Below, in pieces: positions 1-8,163 of a stretch of 64,000 nt of DNA. Below the pieces are notes generated by a model, which searched no databases, was not told where the DNA came from, and saw nothing but the letters and a program-made list of their open reading frames with translations. How positions within the stretch are numbered: position 1 is the first letter of the stretch; the number at the start of each line of letters is the position of its first letter. The position numbers and the translations under genes were made by a program. The DNA is from Bacteroidota bacterium (GTDB lineage Bacteria; Bacteroidota; Bacteroidia; B-17B0; Aurantibacillaceae): positions 39,686 through 103,685 of the forward strand of contig JAHBTI010000011.1 of NCBI GenBank assembly GCA_019638705.1, in the 5' to 3' direction.

Positions 1-767
1 GAAACCTCCGCCGCTTCCATTTCTTGTTGAGTTTCTTGTTCTTTCACTTTTTCATCTTCTTTAGAAAGTGCGCTTTTTAATCTTTCAGTAATAAGGTCAC
101 TGATATATTGTTGAATGGACTTTTTTGTAAGATTAGTAAACTGCTCTAAAACCTTTGATGTTACAGAACTTGGATAAACTTGTTTTGCAAAATGTTTCAC
201 AAAATCAGATGACGGATTATTGAATTCCTGTTGAATTAATATTCTTAATTCATTGGAAAACTTCAATTCATTGGCAGTATTTGAAATGCTTGCTGCGTCA
301 AATACAGTTTTGTGAAATTTACTTAGTTCGTCAATCTGATTATCTTTTATTTCAGTAATGTTGAATTCCAAAAATGGTTTCTCGTCCATTTTGTTAGGCT
401 CAACTAAATCAGAGTAAAAACGATAATTGATACCATTAGTTAATAATCCAAATTTTGCTTTTGAAACATGAAAGTAACGCAGTAACTGTCCGTCATGTAG
501 GTTTAAGTCTTGTGCCCAATGTTTACATTCTACCAAAATAGTTGGTGTACCGTCCTTAAATATAGCATAATCTATTTTTTCTCCTTTTTTCAGACCAATA
601 TCTGAAACAAATTCTGGCACTACTTCTATTGGATTAAACACATCATAACCTAACATTTGTATGAATGGCATAATAAATGCGTTTTTCGTTGCTTCTTCAG
701 TTTGAATTTGTTCTTTTAGCTTACTTACTCTTTCTGCTAATTGTTTGATTTGTGTTTTAAATTCCAT
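1..767 (-). CDS. Restriction-endonuclease-like protein with HsdR N-terminal (PDDEXK) domain, 3' end cut off
   Basis: The minus-strand frame is open from ATG at 767 to the left edge, about 255 codons without a stop, so the C-terminus lies outside the window. The start reads MEFKTQIKQLAERVSKLKEQ. Residues about 65-90 contain EKIDYAIFKDG followed by ILVECKHW: an Asp, then Glu-x-Lys, the usual PD-(D/E)xK nuclease arrangement. Similar proteins belong to the type I restriction HsdR_N / predicted type IV restriction family (COG2810 type). The C-terminal visible part is Glu/Lys/Gln-rich. It is probably an orphan nuclease acting on phage or modified DNA; I see no methylase partner in the window next to it. 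Family assignment is from memory of the motif pattern. Confidence 0.75.
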   Translation of the reverse strand, partial: MEFKTQIKQLAERVSKLKEQIQTEEATKNAFIMPFIQMLGYDVFNPIEVVPEFVSDIGLKKGEKIDYAIFKDGTPTILVECKHWAQDLNLHDGQLLRYFHVSKAKFGLLTNGINYRFYSDLVEPNKMDEKPFLEFNITEIKDNQIDELSKFHKTVFDAASISNTANELKFSNELRILIQQEFNNPSSDFVKHFAKQVYPSSVTSKVLEQFTNLTKKSIQQYISDLITERLKSALSKEDEKVKEQETQQEMEAAEV

Positions 768-885
768 GACTACAAATTATTTATGTTTATTATAATTCAG
801 TTCCAAATATACACCTCATCATTCATTCCGAATAAACAATTCACAAATTGTTTAAAAATCAAATAGCGCAATTAAGTTCATACAG

Positions 886-893
886 TAACTTTG
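886..893 (+). promoter_or_regulatory. -7 promoter box of trxB
   Basis: TAACTTTG matches the Bacteroidota -7 consensus TAnnTTTG and lies 21 nt before the ATG at 915. An in-frame TTG at 891 sits inside this box and is therefore unlikely to be the start codon. I see no convincing -33 element. Confidence 0.6.
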
Positions 894-914
894 CGAAACA
901 AAAATTTAAAAACT

Positions 915-1865
915 ATGTCAGCAACACCCGAACATATTCATTGCTTAATTATTGGTTCAGGACCTTCGGGCTACACAGCCGCTATTTACGCTGCTCGCGC
1001 CGATTTAAAACCCGTGCTTTACACAGGTTTAACACCCGGCGGGCAACTTACCGAAACCACCGAAGTAGATAATTTTCCCGGTTATCCCAAAGGTATTACG
1101 GGACCCGAATTAATGGAAGATTTAAAAGCACAAGCCGAGCGTTTTGGTACGCAAGTGCGTTTTGGTTTGGTTACAAAAGCCGATTTAAACGCCACTCCAA
1201 AACGTGTGTGGGTGGACGAAACCACCGAAATTACGGCAGATACAGTTATTATTTCCACAGGTGCATCAGCCAAATGGTTGGGTTTGCCAAACGAAACACG
1301 CTTGCGCATGAGCGCGGGCGGTGTGAGTGCTTGCGCTGTATGCGACGGATTTTTCTTTCGCGGGCAAGAGGTTGCCATTGTTGGCGCAGGAGATACTGCC
1401 GCCGAAGAAGCGACTTATCTTTCTAAACTTTGCAAAAAGGTTTACATGATTGTACGCAAAGGCGAAATGCGCGCCAGCAAAGCCATGCAACACCGTGTAA
1501 CAAATACAGAAAACATTGAAATTTTGTGGCACAGCGAAACGGCTGATATTCTCGGTGAAAACAACGTGGAAGCTGTTGTAGTAAAAAACAACCAAAGCGG
1601 CGAAACACGCACCATTCCTGTTACAGGCTTTTTTGTGGCAATCGGGCACAAACCAAATACCGATTTTGTGAAAGGACAAATTACTATGGACGAACAAGGC
1701 TACATTCAGGTAATTGCAGGAAGCACCAAAACCAATATTGACGGGGTGTTTGCCGTGGGCGATTGTGCCGATAAAACCTATCGCCAAGCTGTAACAGCCG
1801 CAGGCAGCGGTTGCATGGGTGCCTTAGATGCCGAAAGGTATCTGGCTTCGGCAGGAGCGCATTAA
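915..1865 (+). CDS. trxB: Thioredoxin reductase (NADPH)
   Basis: FAD-dependent enzyme that passes electrons from NADPH to thioredoxin (EC 1.8.1.9) in the cytoplasm. The 316-residue protein has the N-terminal FAD-binding GSGPSGYTAAIYAARA (residues 14-29), the redox-active CAVC (C140 and C143), a NADPH-binding GAGDTAAEEA (157-166) and a C-terminal GVFAVGDCAD. Length is typical of the family. I chose ATG 915 rather than the in-frame TTG at 891 because the latter lies within a -7 promoter box. It is a single-gene unit: the stop codon is itself part of a terminator hairpin. No thioredoxin gene is adjacent. Confidence 0.96.
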   Translation: MSATPEHIHCLIIGSGPSGYTAAIYAARADLKPVLYTGLTPGGQLTETTEVDNFPGYPKGITGPELMEDLKAQAERFGTQVRFGLVTKADLNATPKRVWVDETTEITADTVIISTGASAKWLGLPNETRLRMSAGGVSACAVCDGFFFRGQEVAIVGAGDTAAEEATYLSKLCKKVYMIVRKGEMRASKAMQHRVTNTENIEILWHSETADILGENNVEAVVVKNNQSGETRTIPVTGFFVAIGHKPNTDFVKGQITMDEQGYIQVIAGSTKTNIDGVFAVGDCADKTYRQAVTAAGSGCMGALDAERYLASAGAH

Positions 1866-1887
1866 CCCATATTAATGTGTTTTTTTG
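1858..1887 (+). terminator. Intrinsic terminator overlapping the trxB stop codon
   Basis: CGCATTAA (1858-1865) pairs with TTAATGTG (1872-1879) around a 6-nt loop, with one G-T pair, followed by seven T residues. The TAA stop of trxB forms the end of the left arm. Confidence 0.7.
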
Positions 1888-2084
1888 CACGGCGAAAACC
1901 ACATGTTACGAATGTGTTATGAAAAAGGTTTAATAAAAATCGGGGAAATTTTTTTGTCGTTAAATTTTTGTTACTTGTCTAAATCCATAGTGCAAACAAA
2001 AAAGAGATTGACTAAGTTTGTTTTGAACTACGCACTTTTACGATATATAAAATTTAAGTGAAATCATTTAACAACAAAAAAGCT

Positions 2085-2273
2085 ATGGAAGATTCAGCAG
2101 ACTTATATCAGGATTTGAGGAACTTTATGGAAACGAAACGCAACATTACCGAATTCATTAAGTACCGTATGGCACACCCCGAAAACAGTAAGGACAACCA
2201 AAAACAAATTGCCGAGTACCGAGCCAAAGCGATTTCTGCACTCAACAATCTCTTTAGCATGGACATTAAATAA
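2085..2273 (+). CDS. Small hypothetical protein (62 aa)
   Basis: The reading frame encodes a charged, probably helical small protein beginning MEDSADLYQDLRNFMETKRN. An in-frame GTG at 2058 would add nine residues, but ATG 2085 gives the more natural start. I recognise no domain. It is followed directly by a clear terminator and preceded by about 200 nt without another gene, so it looks like an independently transcribed small gene. No Cys, no signal peptide and no membrane segment are visible. A cytoplasmic role is likely but unknown. Confidence 0.55.
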   Translation: MEDSADLYQDLRNFMETKRNITEFIKYRMAHPENSKDNQKQIAEYRAKAISALNNLFSMDIK

Positions 2274-2295
2274 TCCTCACTTGCTCCAAAATTTA

Positions 2296-2326
2296 AAATG
2301 CTGCTTTTTAAAAGGCGGCATTTTTT
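2296..2326 (+). terminator. Intrinsic terminator
   Basis: AAATGCTGC (2296-2304) pairs with GCGGCATTT (2315-2323), 10-nt loop, followed by a run of T. It closes the small gene at 2085-2273. Confidence 0.8.
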
Positions 2327-2393
2327 GTTTGTATTTTCTCAACTTTCAACGCTCGGCTATAAACTTTTAACTTTGAACTTCAAACTTTAAACT

Positions 2394-2401
2394 TAATTTT
2401 G
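2394..2401 (+). promoter_or_regulatory. -7 promoter box placed 6 nt before the MoxR start
   Basis: TAATTTTG matches TAnnTTTG; only CTGCTT separates it from ATG 2408. A transcript starting 5-7 nt downstream of the box would be leaderless or nearly so. Upstream, 2345-2393 is a run of AACTTTnAA-like repeats, also seen elsewhere in the window. Confidence 0.6.
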
Positions 2402-2407
2402 CTGCTT

Positions 2408-3370
2408 ATGAATTTTAAAAGCGATACCGAAGCCATTGAAGCCTTTGTTTCAAAATATAAAGAGCTTAATTCCGAAATTTCAAAAGTCATTGTCGGGCAG
2501 CATGACACCATAAAAAACGTTTTAATTTCCGTTTTCAGTAAGGGACATTGTTTGTTGGTGGGCGTGCCGGGTTTGGCAAAAACTTTGTTGGTAAACACCA
2601 TTGCCGATGCTTTGGGTTTGTCGTTTAACCGCATTCAGTTTACGCCTGATTTAATGCCGAGCGATATTATAGGCAGCGAAATTTTGGACGAGCAACGTAA
2701 TTTCAAATTCATCAAAGGACCTTTGTTTTCCAACATTATTTTGGCTGACGAGATAAACCGTACTCCGCCAAAAACACAAGCTGCTTTGCTGGAAGCCATG
2801 CAGGAACGCCAAGTTACGGCAGCAGGAAAAAAATATCTTTTGGATAACCCGTTTTTTGTGTTGGCAACGCAAAATCCGATTGAACAGGAGGGAACGTATC
2901 CTTTGCCCGAAGCGCAGCTTGACCGTTTTATGTTTAATGTGTGGTTGGATTACCCGAAGTTTGAAGAGGAATTACAAATTGTGAAACTCACTACAACAAA
3001 TACCAACGTTCAATTAACTAAAGTATTGAACGCCGAAGAAATTATTTTCTTTCAGGATTTAATCCGCAAAATTCCTGTGGCGGACAATGTAATTGAATAT
3101 GCCGTGAAACTCGTAAACAAAACACGTTTGAACAGCGAGTACAGCGCAGACCTTACCAAAAAATATGTGCAATGGGGCGCAGGACCGCGTGCTTCGCAAT
3201 ACTTGATTATTGGTGCAAAATGCCATGCAGCCGTTCACGGAAAATTTAGTCCCGACATTGAAGATGTACGCGCGGTGGCTACGCCGATTTTGCGTCATCG
3301 TTTGGTGGTGAACTATAAAGCAGAAGCCGAAGGAATTTCGGTTGAAGAAATTATAAAACAATTATTGTAA
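2408..3370 (+). CDS. MoxR family AAA+ ATPase
   Basis: A 320-residue AAA+ ATPase of the MoxR class, which act as chaperones for maturation of other proteins or complexes. Walker A is GVPGLAKT (residues 52-59) and Walker B with its extension is ILADEINRTPPKTQAALLEA (from 110), the MoxR hallmark; ATQNPIEQEGTYPLPEAQLD follows as the sensor/pore region. ATG 2408 is used; an upstream in-frame TTG at 2399 lies in the promoter box. MoxR genes usually sit beside DUF58 and VWA-domain genes, but here only one unknown helical gene follows 6 nt downstream, so its client cannot be guessed from context. Confidence 0.93.
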   Translation: MNFKSDTEAIEAFVSKYKELNSEISKVIVGQHDTIKNVLISVFSKGHCLLVGVPGLAKTLLVNTIADALGLSFNRIQFTPDLMPSDIIGSEILDEQRNFKFIKGPLFSNIILADEINRTPPKTQAALLEAMQERQVTAAGKKYLLDNPFFVLATQNPIEQEGTYPLPEAQLDRFMFNVWLDYPKFEEELQIVKLTTTNTNVQLTKVLNAEEIIFFQDLIRKIPVADNVIEYAVKLVNKTRLNSEYSADLTKKYVQWGAGPRASQYLIIGAKCHAAVHGKFSPDIEDVRAVATPILRHRLVVNYKAEAEGISVEEIIKQLL

Positions 3371-3376
3371 GAAATC

Positions 3377-3883
3377 ATGAACGTAAACGAGTTGTTGGAA
3401 GAAGACAGTTTTGACCCGAAAAAATTATTTGATGAGGAAAATTACAGCACGCTCATCATTAACCGCACGGGTTTCAGCAAACAGGAAAACGATACAGCAG
3501 ATTTAATTGAAACCTTGCTTACCGAAAAAATAACGCGCCAAGAAAGTGAAGAAATTTTTAAATCGTTGAAAGAAGCGAATGCGCAAATTATGTTGGTGAG
3601 CGCAATTAAGGCTGCCGACAATCATGAAGAAAAAGCAAAATTAATTGCTGCGAGTTGGGAAAGCGGTTTGGATTTCACCAACAACTTTTTGTTTTTTGCC
3701 GAATTGGTTGGCAACGATGATTTTCAAATTGCTATGGAAGCTCTGACCGTTGTGGAAAATATTGAAAGTCAAATTGACGAAACAATTTTAACCAAGGCTT
3801 TGGAAATGGCGCAGCCTGCACAAAGTAAAAACGCGGATTTGGTGAATGAATTGATACAAAATATTAAACAACGAATACATTAA
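3377..3883 (+). CDS. Hypothetical helical protein co-transcribed with MoxR
   Basis: This 168-residue acidic, helix-rich protein starts 6 nt after the MoxR stop and is almost certainly in the same operon. It has no signal peptide, membrane segment or cysteine cluster. The body is made of amphipathic helices (for example HEEKAKLIAASWES and ETILTKALEMAQPA), reminiscent of a HEAT-like or armadillo-like scaffold, but I do not recognise a named family. The position suggests an adaptor or client of the ATPase; this is inference from adjacency only. Confidence 0.75.
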   Translation: MNVNELLEEDSFDPKKLFDEENYSTLIINRTGFSKQENDTADLIETLLTEKITRQESEEIFKSLKEANAQIMLVSAIKAADNHEEKAKLIAASWESGLDFTNNFLFFAELVGNDDFQIAMEALTVVENIESQIDETILTKALEMAQPAQSKNADLVNELIQNIKQRIH

Positions 3884-3887
3884 TTAT

Positions 3888-4027
3888 TAAACCACATAGT
3901 TATATAAGATTGCATAGGTTTTTGTCATGCTGACGAAGGAAGCATCTCTATGTTTGCTCATAGATTCTTCGTGCCTCAGAATGACAGAGTTCTGTAAACT
4001 ATGTTCCTATGTGTTCTATGTGGTTTA
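3888..4027. repeat. Nested palindromic dispersed repeat
   Basis: Outer arms AAACCACATAG (about 3890-3900) and CTATGTGGTTT (about 4016-4026) are inverted copies. Inside them lies a second inverted element, TGTCATGCTGACGAAGGAAG near 3926 through TTCGTGCCTCAGAATGACA near 3984. Related copies of the inner element occur at 49886-49951 (opposite orientation) and 46981-47010 (half), and of the outer arms at 36826-36952 and 23278-23300. Confidence 0.7.
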
Positions 4028-4051
4028 TTCACATTTCAAAAACAAAAATTT

Positions 4052-5305
4052 ATGCTCAACAAAAACTTAAAATCGTGGATTGAAGTAAATCCGAAATCTG
4101 ATTTTTCCATTCACAACATTCCGTTTGGAATTTACAGCGACAAAACTGTGAAACATCACGCTTGCTCGGCAATCGGCGATTACATTATTGATTTATATGA
4201 ATTGGAAAGTGCCGATGTGTTTGATTTGCAACGCGGCATTTTTGAAGAAAAAACGTTGAACTCGTTTATTGCGCTTGGTAAAACTGTAACTAATTCTGTT
4301 AGACAAAAATTGATTGAATTGTTGTCTGACGAAAATTCTATTTTGAAACGCGATGAGGCATTGTACAAACGTGTTTTCAAAAAACAAAGCGAAGTGCAAA
4401 TGCTTATGCCTGTTCATGTGGGCGATTACACCGATTTTTACAGCAGCATTGACCACGCCACAAACGTTGGCACAATGTTCCGCGACCCGAACAATGCCTT
4501 ATTGCCAAATTGGAAACATTTGCCTGTGGGTTATCACGGCAGAGCAAGCAGCATTCGCGTGAGCGGACATTCCTTTCACCGCCCAAAAGGACAACAAAAA
4601 CCTGCCGACAGCGAATTACCTGTATTTGGCGCATGCAAAAATTTAGACATTGAATTGGAAACTGCTTTCATTATTGGCAAACAAACCGACATGGGCGAAA
4701 GCGTGAGCGTTGAAAAAGCCGACGAGTATATTTTTGGTATGGTGTTGTTTAATGATTGGAGCGCGCGTGATATTCAGACATGGGAATATGTTCCGCTTGG
4801 ACCATTTTTAGCGAAAAATTTTGCTTCAACCATTTCTCCTTGGATTGTTACTTTGGAAGCTTTAGAGCCTTTCCGCGTGAAAGGTTATATGCAAGAGCCG
4901 AAACTCCTGCCATACTTGCAATACAACGGCGATAAAAATATTGACATAAAATTAGACGTGTATCTGCGCCCGCAAAACGGAACGGATAATTTGATTTGCA
5001 GCAGCAATTACAAATACATGTATTACACTATGGAGCAGCAGCTGGCGCATCACACCGTAAACGGTTGCAACCTTAACGTGGGCGATATGATGGCGAGCGG
5101 AACGATTAGCGGACATGAGCCTCATGAATACGGCAGCTTGTTGGAGTTGGCATGGCGTGGCACAAAGCCCATTAAATTAAACGACGGCACAGAACGCAAA
5201 TTTGTAAACGACCATGATACCATTACCATAAAAGGTTATTGCGAAAAAGACGGTGTTCGTGTTGGTTTTGGGGAGTGTGTAGGGACGGTGTTGCCTGTGA
5301 AGTAA
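4052..5305 (+). CDS. Fumarylacetoacetase
   Basis: Last enzyme of tyrosine/homogentisate breakdown: hydrolyses 4-fumarylacetoacetate to fumarate and acetoacetate (EC 3.7.1.2). The 417-residue protein has the small N-terminal SH3-like domain and then the catalytic FAH fold, with DFYSSIDHATNVGTMFRDP, LPVGYHGRASSI (the catalytic His region), ELETAFIIG (metal-binding Glu residues) and LGPFLAKNFASTISPW. ATG 4052 is chosen because upstream codons are repeat DNA. No other tyrosine-catabolic gene is in the window, so it stands alone here. The symbol fahA would be usual but is not certain for this organism. Confidence 0.94.
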   Translation: MLNKNLKSWIEVNPKSDFSIHNIPFGIYSDKTVKHHACSAIGDYIIDLYELESADVFDLQRGIFEEKTLNSFIALGKTVTNSVRQKLIELLSDENSILKRDEALYKRVFKKQSEVQMLMPVHVGDYTDFYSSIDHATNVGTMFRDPNNALLPNWKHLPVGYHGRASSIRVSGHSFHRPKGQQKPADSELPVFGACKNLDIELETAFIIGKQTDMGESVSVEKADEYIFGMVLFNDWSARDIQTWEYVPLGPFLAKNFASTISPWIVTLEALEPFRVKGYMQEPKLLPYLQYNGDKNIDIKLDVYLRPQNGTDNLICSSNYKYMYYTMEQQLAHHTVNGCNLNVGDMMASGTISGHEPHEYGSLLELAWRGTKPIKLNDGTERKFVNDHDTITIKGYCEKDGVRVGFGECVGTVLPVK

Positions 5306-5336
5306 AAGTATAAATATTCAACTGCTTAATATTAAA

Positions 5337-5690
5337 GTGAAAACGAATGTCTATAAAAAAACATGGTTAGCTTTTGTTAATATAAAAGCTAAAAATGAAT
5401 TTGATTTTAATGAACTTATAGACAGAGAAGGATTGAATACAAATGATGATTTTAAAGGAGCATGGGCAAATATTATTGTAAAGACGGAAACTATACAGGA
5501 AGCAATAAATCTAATTCAAGAAGGATTAAGTGAATTAAATTTTTCGGTTGTGTTTATTGATAAGATTGAAAATTTAAAATCATTAATAGAACACAAACAA
5601 GTGACGAAAACAGTTATTGGTGAAGTTGATTGGCTTTTAGACAGCCGATTTGTTTTTAAGATAAGCGACAAAATTTTTCCATACGAATGA
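5337..5690 (+). CDS. Hypothetical protein (117 aa, GTG start)
   Basis: A small acidic alpha/beta protein starting at GTG 5337, 31 nt after the fumarylacetoacetase stop; there is no in-frame ATG. The sequence MKTNVYKKTWLAFVNIKAKN and a C-terminal half resembling small immunity-type proteins suggest a cytoplasmic protein of unknown role, but I recognise no family. It probably shares the upstream transcript and ends at the strong terminator 11 nt downstream. Confidence 0.65.
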   Translation: MKTNVYKKTWLAFVNIKAKNEFDFNELIDREGLNTNDDFKGAWANIIVKTETIQEAINLIQEGLSELNFSVVFIDKIENLKSLIEHKQVTKTVIGEVDWLLDSRFVFKISDKIFPYE

Positions 5691-5700
5691 GATAGAGGTA

Positions 5701-5730
5701 AAAAAGCGAACCTAATCAGTTCGCTTTTTT
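5701..5730. terminator. Bidirectional terminator
   Basis: AAAAAGCGAAC (5701-5711) pairs perfectly with GTTCGCTTTTT (5719-5729), 7-nt loop, with T or A runs on both sides. It serves the plus-strand gene at 5337 and the minus-strand gene whose stop codon is at 5716, inside the loop. Confidence 0.85.
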
Positions 5731-6762
5731 TATCCAAGCTTTTGGCACAACAGATTTAATTTCCGAAAGTGTTTCGGTGGCTTGTTGTTTACTGCTTGCG
5801 CCAATAGATACAACGTATAAACCTTTGTGTTTGCCCGAAACAGAAGCGGGAATGTTTTGTGCAGAAAGTTTTTCGCTTAGGCGGTTGGCATTTTCTAAAA
5901 TTGAGAAACAACCGAGTACAACTTCATAATTATGTTTAGAGTTTGAAGTTTTTAGTTTTGAGTTTTTAGTTTTTGAACTTTCAACTGCTTTCACCGAAAT
6001 AGTTTTGTCTTCTAAATCTAAAGCTGCAATACCGTTGGCATCGGCAATGTAGGCTTGTTTTTGAATTTCGTCTTTTTGAATTATAAGTTCGGGATACGTT
6101 AAAGGTGTGTATGTAGTTGTATTGTTGCTACTAAACAAACTTGCCTGCAATTTTCCACTGATTTTTTGGTTTGACACAATTAAAAACAACAAACTCAAAA
6201 AGAATAAGGTAACAATACTTGGCGCAATTAGTTTTGAATAGTTGCGCTTTGTTTTTTGCTGAACGGGCATTGTTTGCACAGTAATAACACGGTCTTCAAA
6301 CGCAGGTTCTTTTTTAGGTTCTTTGGCTTCCATCTGAATTTCCTGAATTGAAACTGCACCCAAACCAAAACTTTTCATTAAAAAATTAGCATCTTGCTGC
6401 GGTTCAAAGCAAATGTTGTTTTCAAAATCCAGATAAAAAAAACCGATGTTGTCTAAATTTAAACGGCGGCGCGTGTTTAAAATGCTTGTGCAAAATTCCG
6501 AAAACTCGTGTAAATGATTTAAGGCTTCATTGGCATTGCAATTTAATTGCGTTTGCAACCATGTTGCCAAAATGCCGTCGTTTTGTTTTAGCTGCGCATT
6601 AAAACTTACGGTTTTTGAGGGTGGCAACAACAACGTTCCCGAAGCCGAAAAATGAGATGAGTTTGATTTGAGTACAAATCCGCCAAAGTTTGGCAGCACC
6701 AAATAATCGTTATAAAAGAGTTGCTCTTTTATGCCTTTAATTATGGTTTGTTGCACATTCAT
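5716..6762 (-). CDS. HU-CCDC81 and SPOR domain membrane protein
   Basis: The 348-residue protein has an N-terminal pair of CCDC81-like prokaryotic HU domains (about residues 1-125, with FYNDYLVLPNFGGFVLK and the repeat around LNLDNIGFFY), a single membrane segment (about 179-197, LIAPSIVTLFFLSLLFLIV) and a C-terminal SPOR domain (about 278-348, GCFSILENANRLSEKL) that binds denuded peptidoglycan. It probably links the division-site cell wall to a cytoplasmic partner. The start is ATG 6762, 13 nt after a TATATTTG -7 box at 6776-6783. The linker at about residues 263-275, rich in Lys, Ser and Asn, is encoded by a repeat of AGTTTTTAGTTTT type that elsewhere is intergenic. Confidence 0.88.
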   Translation of the reverse strand: MNVQQTIIKGIKEQLFYNDYLVLPNFGGFVLKSNSSHFSASGTLLLPPSKTVSFNAQLKQNDGILATWLQTQLNCNANEALNHLHEFSEFCTSILNTRRRLNLDNIGFFYLDFENNICFEPQQDANFLMKSFGLGAVSIQEIQMEAKEPKKEPAFEDRVITVQTMPVQQKTKRNYSKLIAPSIVTLFFLSLLFLIVSNQKISGKLQASLFSSNNTTTYTPLTYPELIIQKDEIQKQAYIADANGIAALDLEDKTISVKAVESSKTKNSKLKTSNSKHNYEVVLGCFSILENANRLSEKLSAQNIPASVSGKHKGLYVVSIGASSKQQATETLSEIKSVVPKAWIKKAN

Positions 6763-6883
6763 TTTTCGGGGGCTGCAAATATAAAGTTCCAAACCAAATA
6801 TAAGACTGAATTTTTCTTTGAGCCAAGTTTTTTATTAAAAAATATTTAACGTTTCATCTGAATTGTATTACTTTTGCCGCCCT

Positions 6884-7738
6884 ATGATTTTGAGATATAG
6901 CAAGTTATTTCTAACGCTCTGTTTTTTAATTTTTTATTCATTTATTTTTTCGCAAAGGACAGAACTTTCGTGCGAGGAAATTATGGACAAATGCCTTAAA
7001 TCGGTAAAAGAAATAAAAACCTTAAAATATAACCTCAAAATTATTGAGCGCGGAAAAAAGGGATTAAACTATTATGAAAGCGCAGTAAAATTTAACCGCA
7101 ATCCGCGTTTGATTTATCTATACACCAAAGGTATTGAAGTGCTTTGGCGGCAAGGCGAAAACAAAGGAAACGCTTTGGTAAAAACAAACTTTTTTCCGTA
7201 CTTCAATTTAAACCTTGACCCCATGGGAAATTTAATGCGTCAAGACCAGCATCATACTTTAAATGATATGGGGTACGATTACTTTGCTTCTATTATTCAG
7301 CATGTTAAAGATAAAGTAGGCGAGCGGTTTAACGATGTTTTTGACCTGGAAGGAAAGGAACAGATAAATGGCAGACCGTGTTATAAAATAAATATCCAAT
7401 GCAAAGATTTTACTTATGTGGATTACACGGTTCAAGACAATGAAAGCATTACATCAATAGCGCGTAAATTTTATGTGGCAGAATACATGATTGTAGAAAA
7501 AAATCCAAAATTTAAAGACTATTTTGATATTCTTAAAAAAGGGCAGGTCATTAAAATTCCGAACTGGTATGCAAAAACGGTAACAGTTTTTATTGACCGC
7601 GTTTATTTTGTACCTGTAAGTTTTAAAGTGATTGACGACAAAGGTTTGTTTGAAGAATACAATTATCATTCCCTGCAAGTAAACCCAACGTTTGACCCTG
7701 CGGAGTTTACACGAACGTATAAGGATTACGGATTTTAG
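6884..7738 (+). CDS. Secreted DUF1571-type protein with an embedded LysM domain
   Basis: 284 residues with an N-terminal signal peptide ending near FSQ (residue 24). The body resembles DUF1571, a LolA/LolB-like beta fold found in periplasmic proteins of Bacteroidota and Planctomycetes. Between two halves of that fold lies a LysM-like segment (about 179-228; DYTVQDNESITSIARKFYV to KKGQVIKIPNW), a peptidoglycan-binding module. A role in moving or anchoring lipoproteins or lipid at the cell wall is an inference. ATG 6884 lies 7 nt after a TACTTTTG box (6869-6876), so the mRNA has almost no leader. Confidence 0.82.
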   Translation: MILRYSKLFLTLCFLIFYSFIFSQRTELSCEEIMDKCLKSVKEIKTLKYNLKIIERGKKGLNYYESAVKFNRNPRLIYLYTKGIEVLWRQGENKGNALVKTNFFPYFNLNLDPMGNLMRQDQHHTLNDMGYDYFASIIQHVKDKVGERFNDVFDLEGKEQINGRPCYKINIQCKDFTYVDYTVQDNESITSIARKFYVAEYMIVEKNPKFKDYFDILKKGQVIKIPNWYAKTVTVFIDRVYFVPVSFKVIDDKGLFEEYNYHSLQVNPTFDPAEFTRTYKDYGF

Positions 7739-7820
7739 TTAGTGTTGAGTGATTAGTTTTTAGTTTTTAGTTTGGAATATTAATCACTAAAAACTCAAAA
7801 TTAAAAACTTGAAAAAAAAG

Positions 7821-7852
7821 TTTGTTTTGTACGTATAAAAATAATAAATTTG
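7821..7852 (+). promoter_or_regulatory. Promoter of the toxin-antitoxin pair
   Basis: TTTG (7821-7824), 20-bp spacer, TAAATTTG (7845-7852): a near-consensus Bacteroidota -33/-7 promoter, 26 nt before the antitoxin ATG. Confidence 0.65.
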
Positions 7853-7878
7853 TCGTATTAAATTAAAAACGATTGGTT

Positions 7879-8136
7879 ATGGACGCAAAAGTTACATTGG
7901 CATTTAATAAAGCTGTCATTGAAAAAGCTAAAGAATATGCCGAAAGTCAAAACATGAGTTTATCAAGGCTCATTGAAACTCTTTTAGAAAAAGTTACTGC
8001 CAAGCAATATAAATCCTTAGAAGATTATCCTGTTTCCGACTGGGTAAATATGGTAGCCGAAGGGCAGGCTGAATATATTACCAAACCAAAAAGCCGCTCA
8101 AAACTTAAATCAGAATATCACAGCCGTAAGAAATAG
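7879..8136 (+). CDS. Antitoxin, DUF6364-type ribbon-helix-helix protein
   Basis: An 85-residue basic protein opening MDAKVTLAFNKAVIEKAKEY, followed by NMSLSRLIETLLEKV, the beta strand plus two helices of a ribbon-helix-helix (MetJ/Arc-like) DNA-binding domain. The C-terminal half, with EDYPVSDWVNMVAEGQ, is the usual toxin-binding tail of DUF6364 antitoxins. It precedes a PIN-domain gene by 27 nt, the standard antitoxin-toxin order, and probably represses its own promoter. ATG 7879 is preferred over TTG 7873. Confidence 0.88.
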   Translation: MDAKVTLAFNKAVIEKAKEYAESQNMSLSRLIETLLEKVTAKQYKSLEDYPVSDWVNMVAEGQAEYITKPKSRSKLKSEYHSRKK

Positions 8137-8163
8137 TTGGCGGTTTGCAGTAAGCAGTTTTGT

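Noticed and set aside
891..914. Longer trxB N-terminus starting at TTG 891
   Set aside because: The TTG lies in the -7 box and the added residues are not part of the fold.
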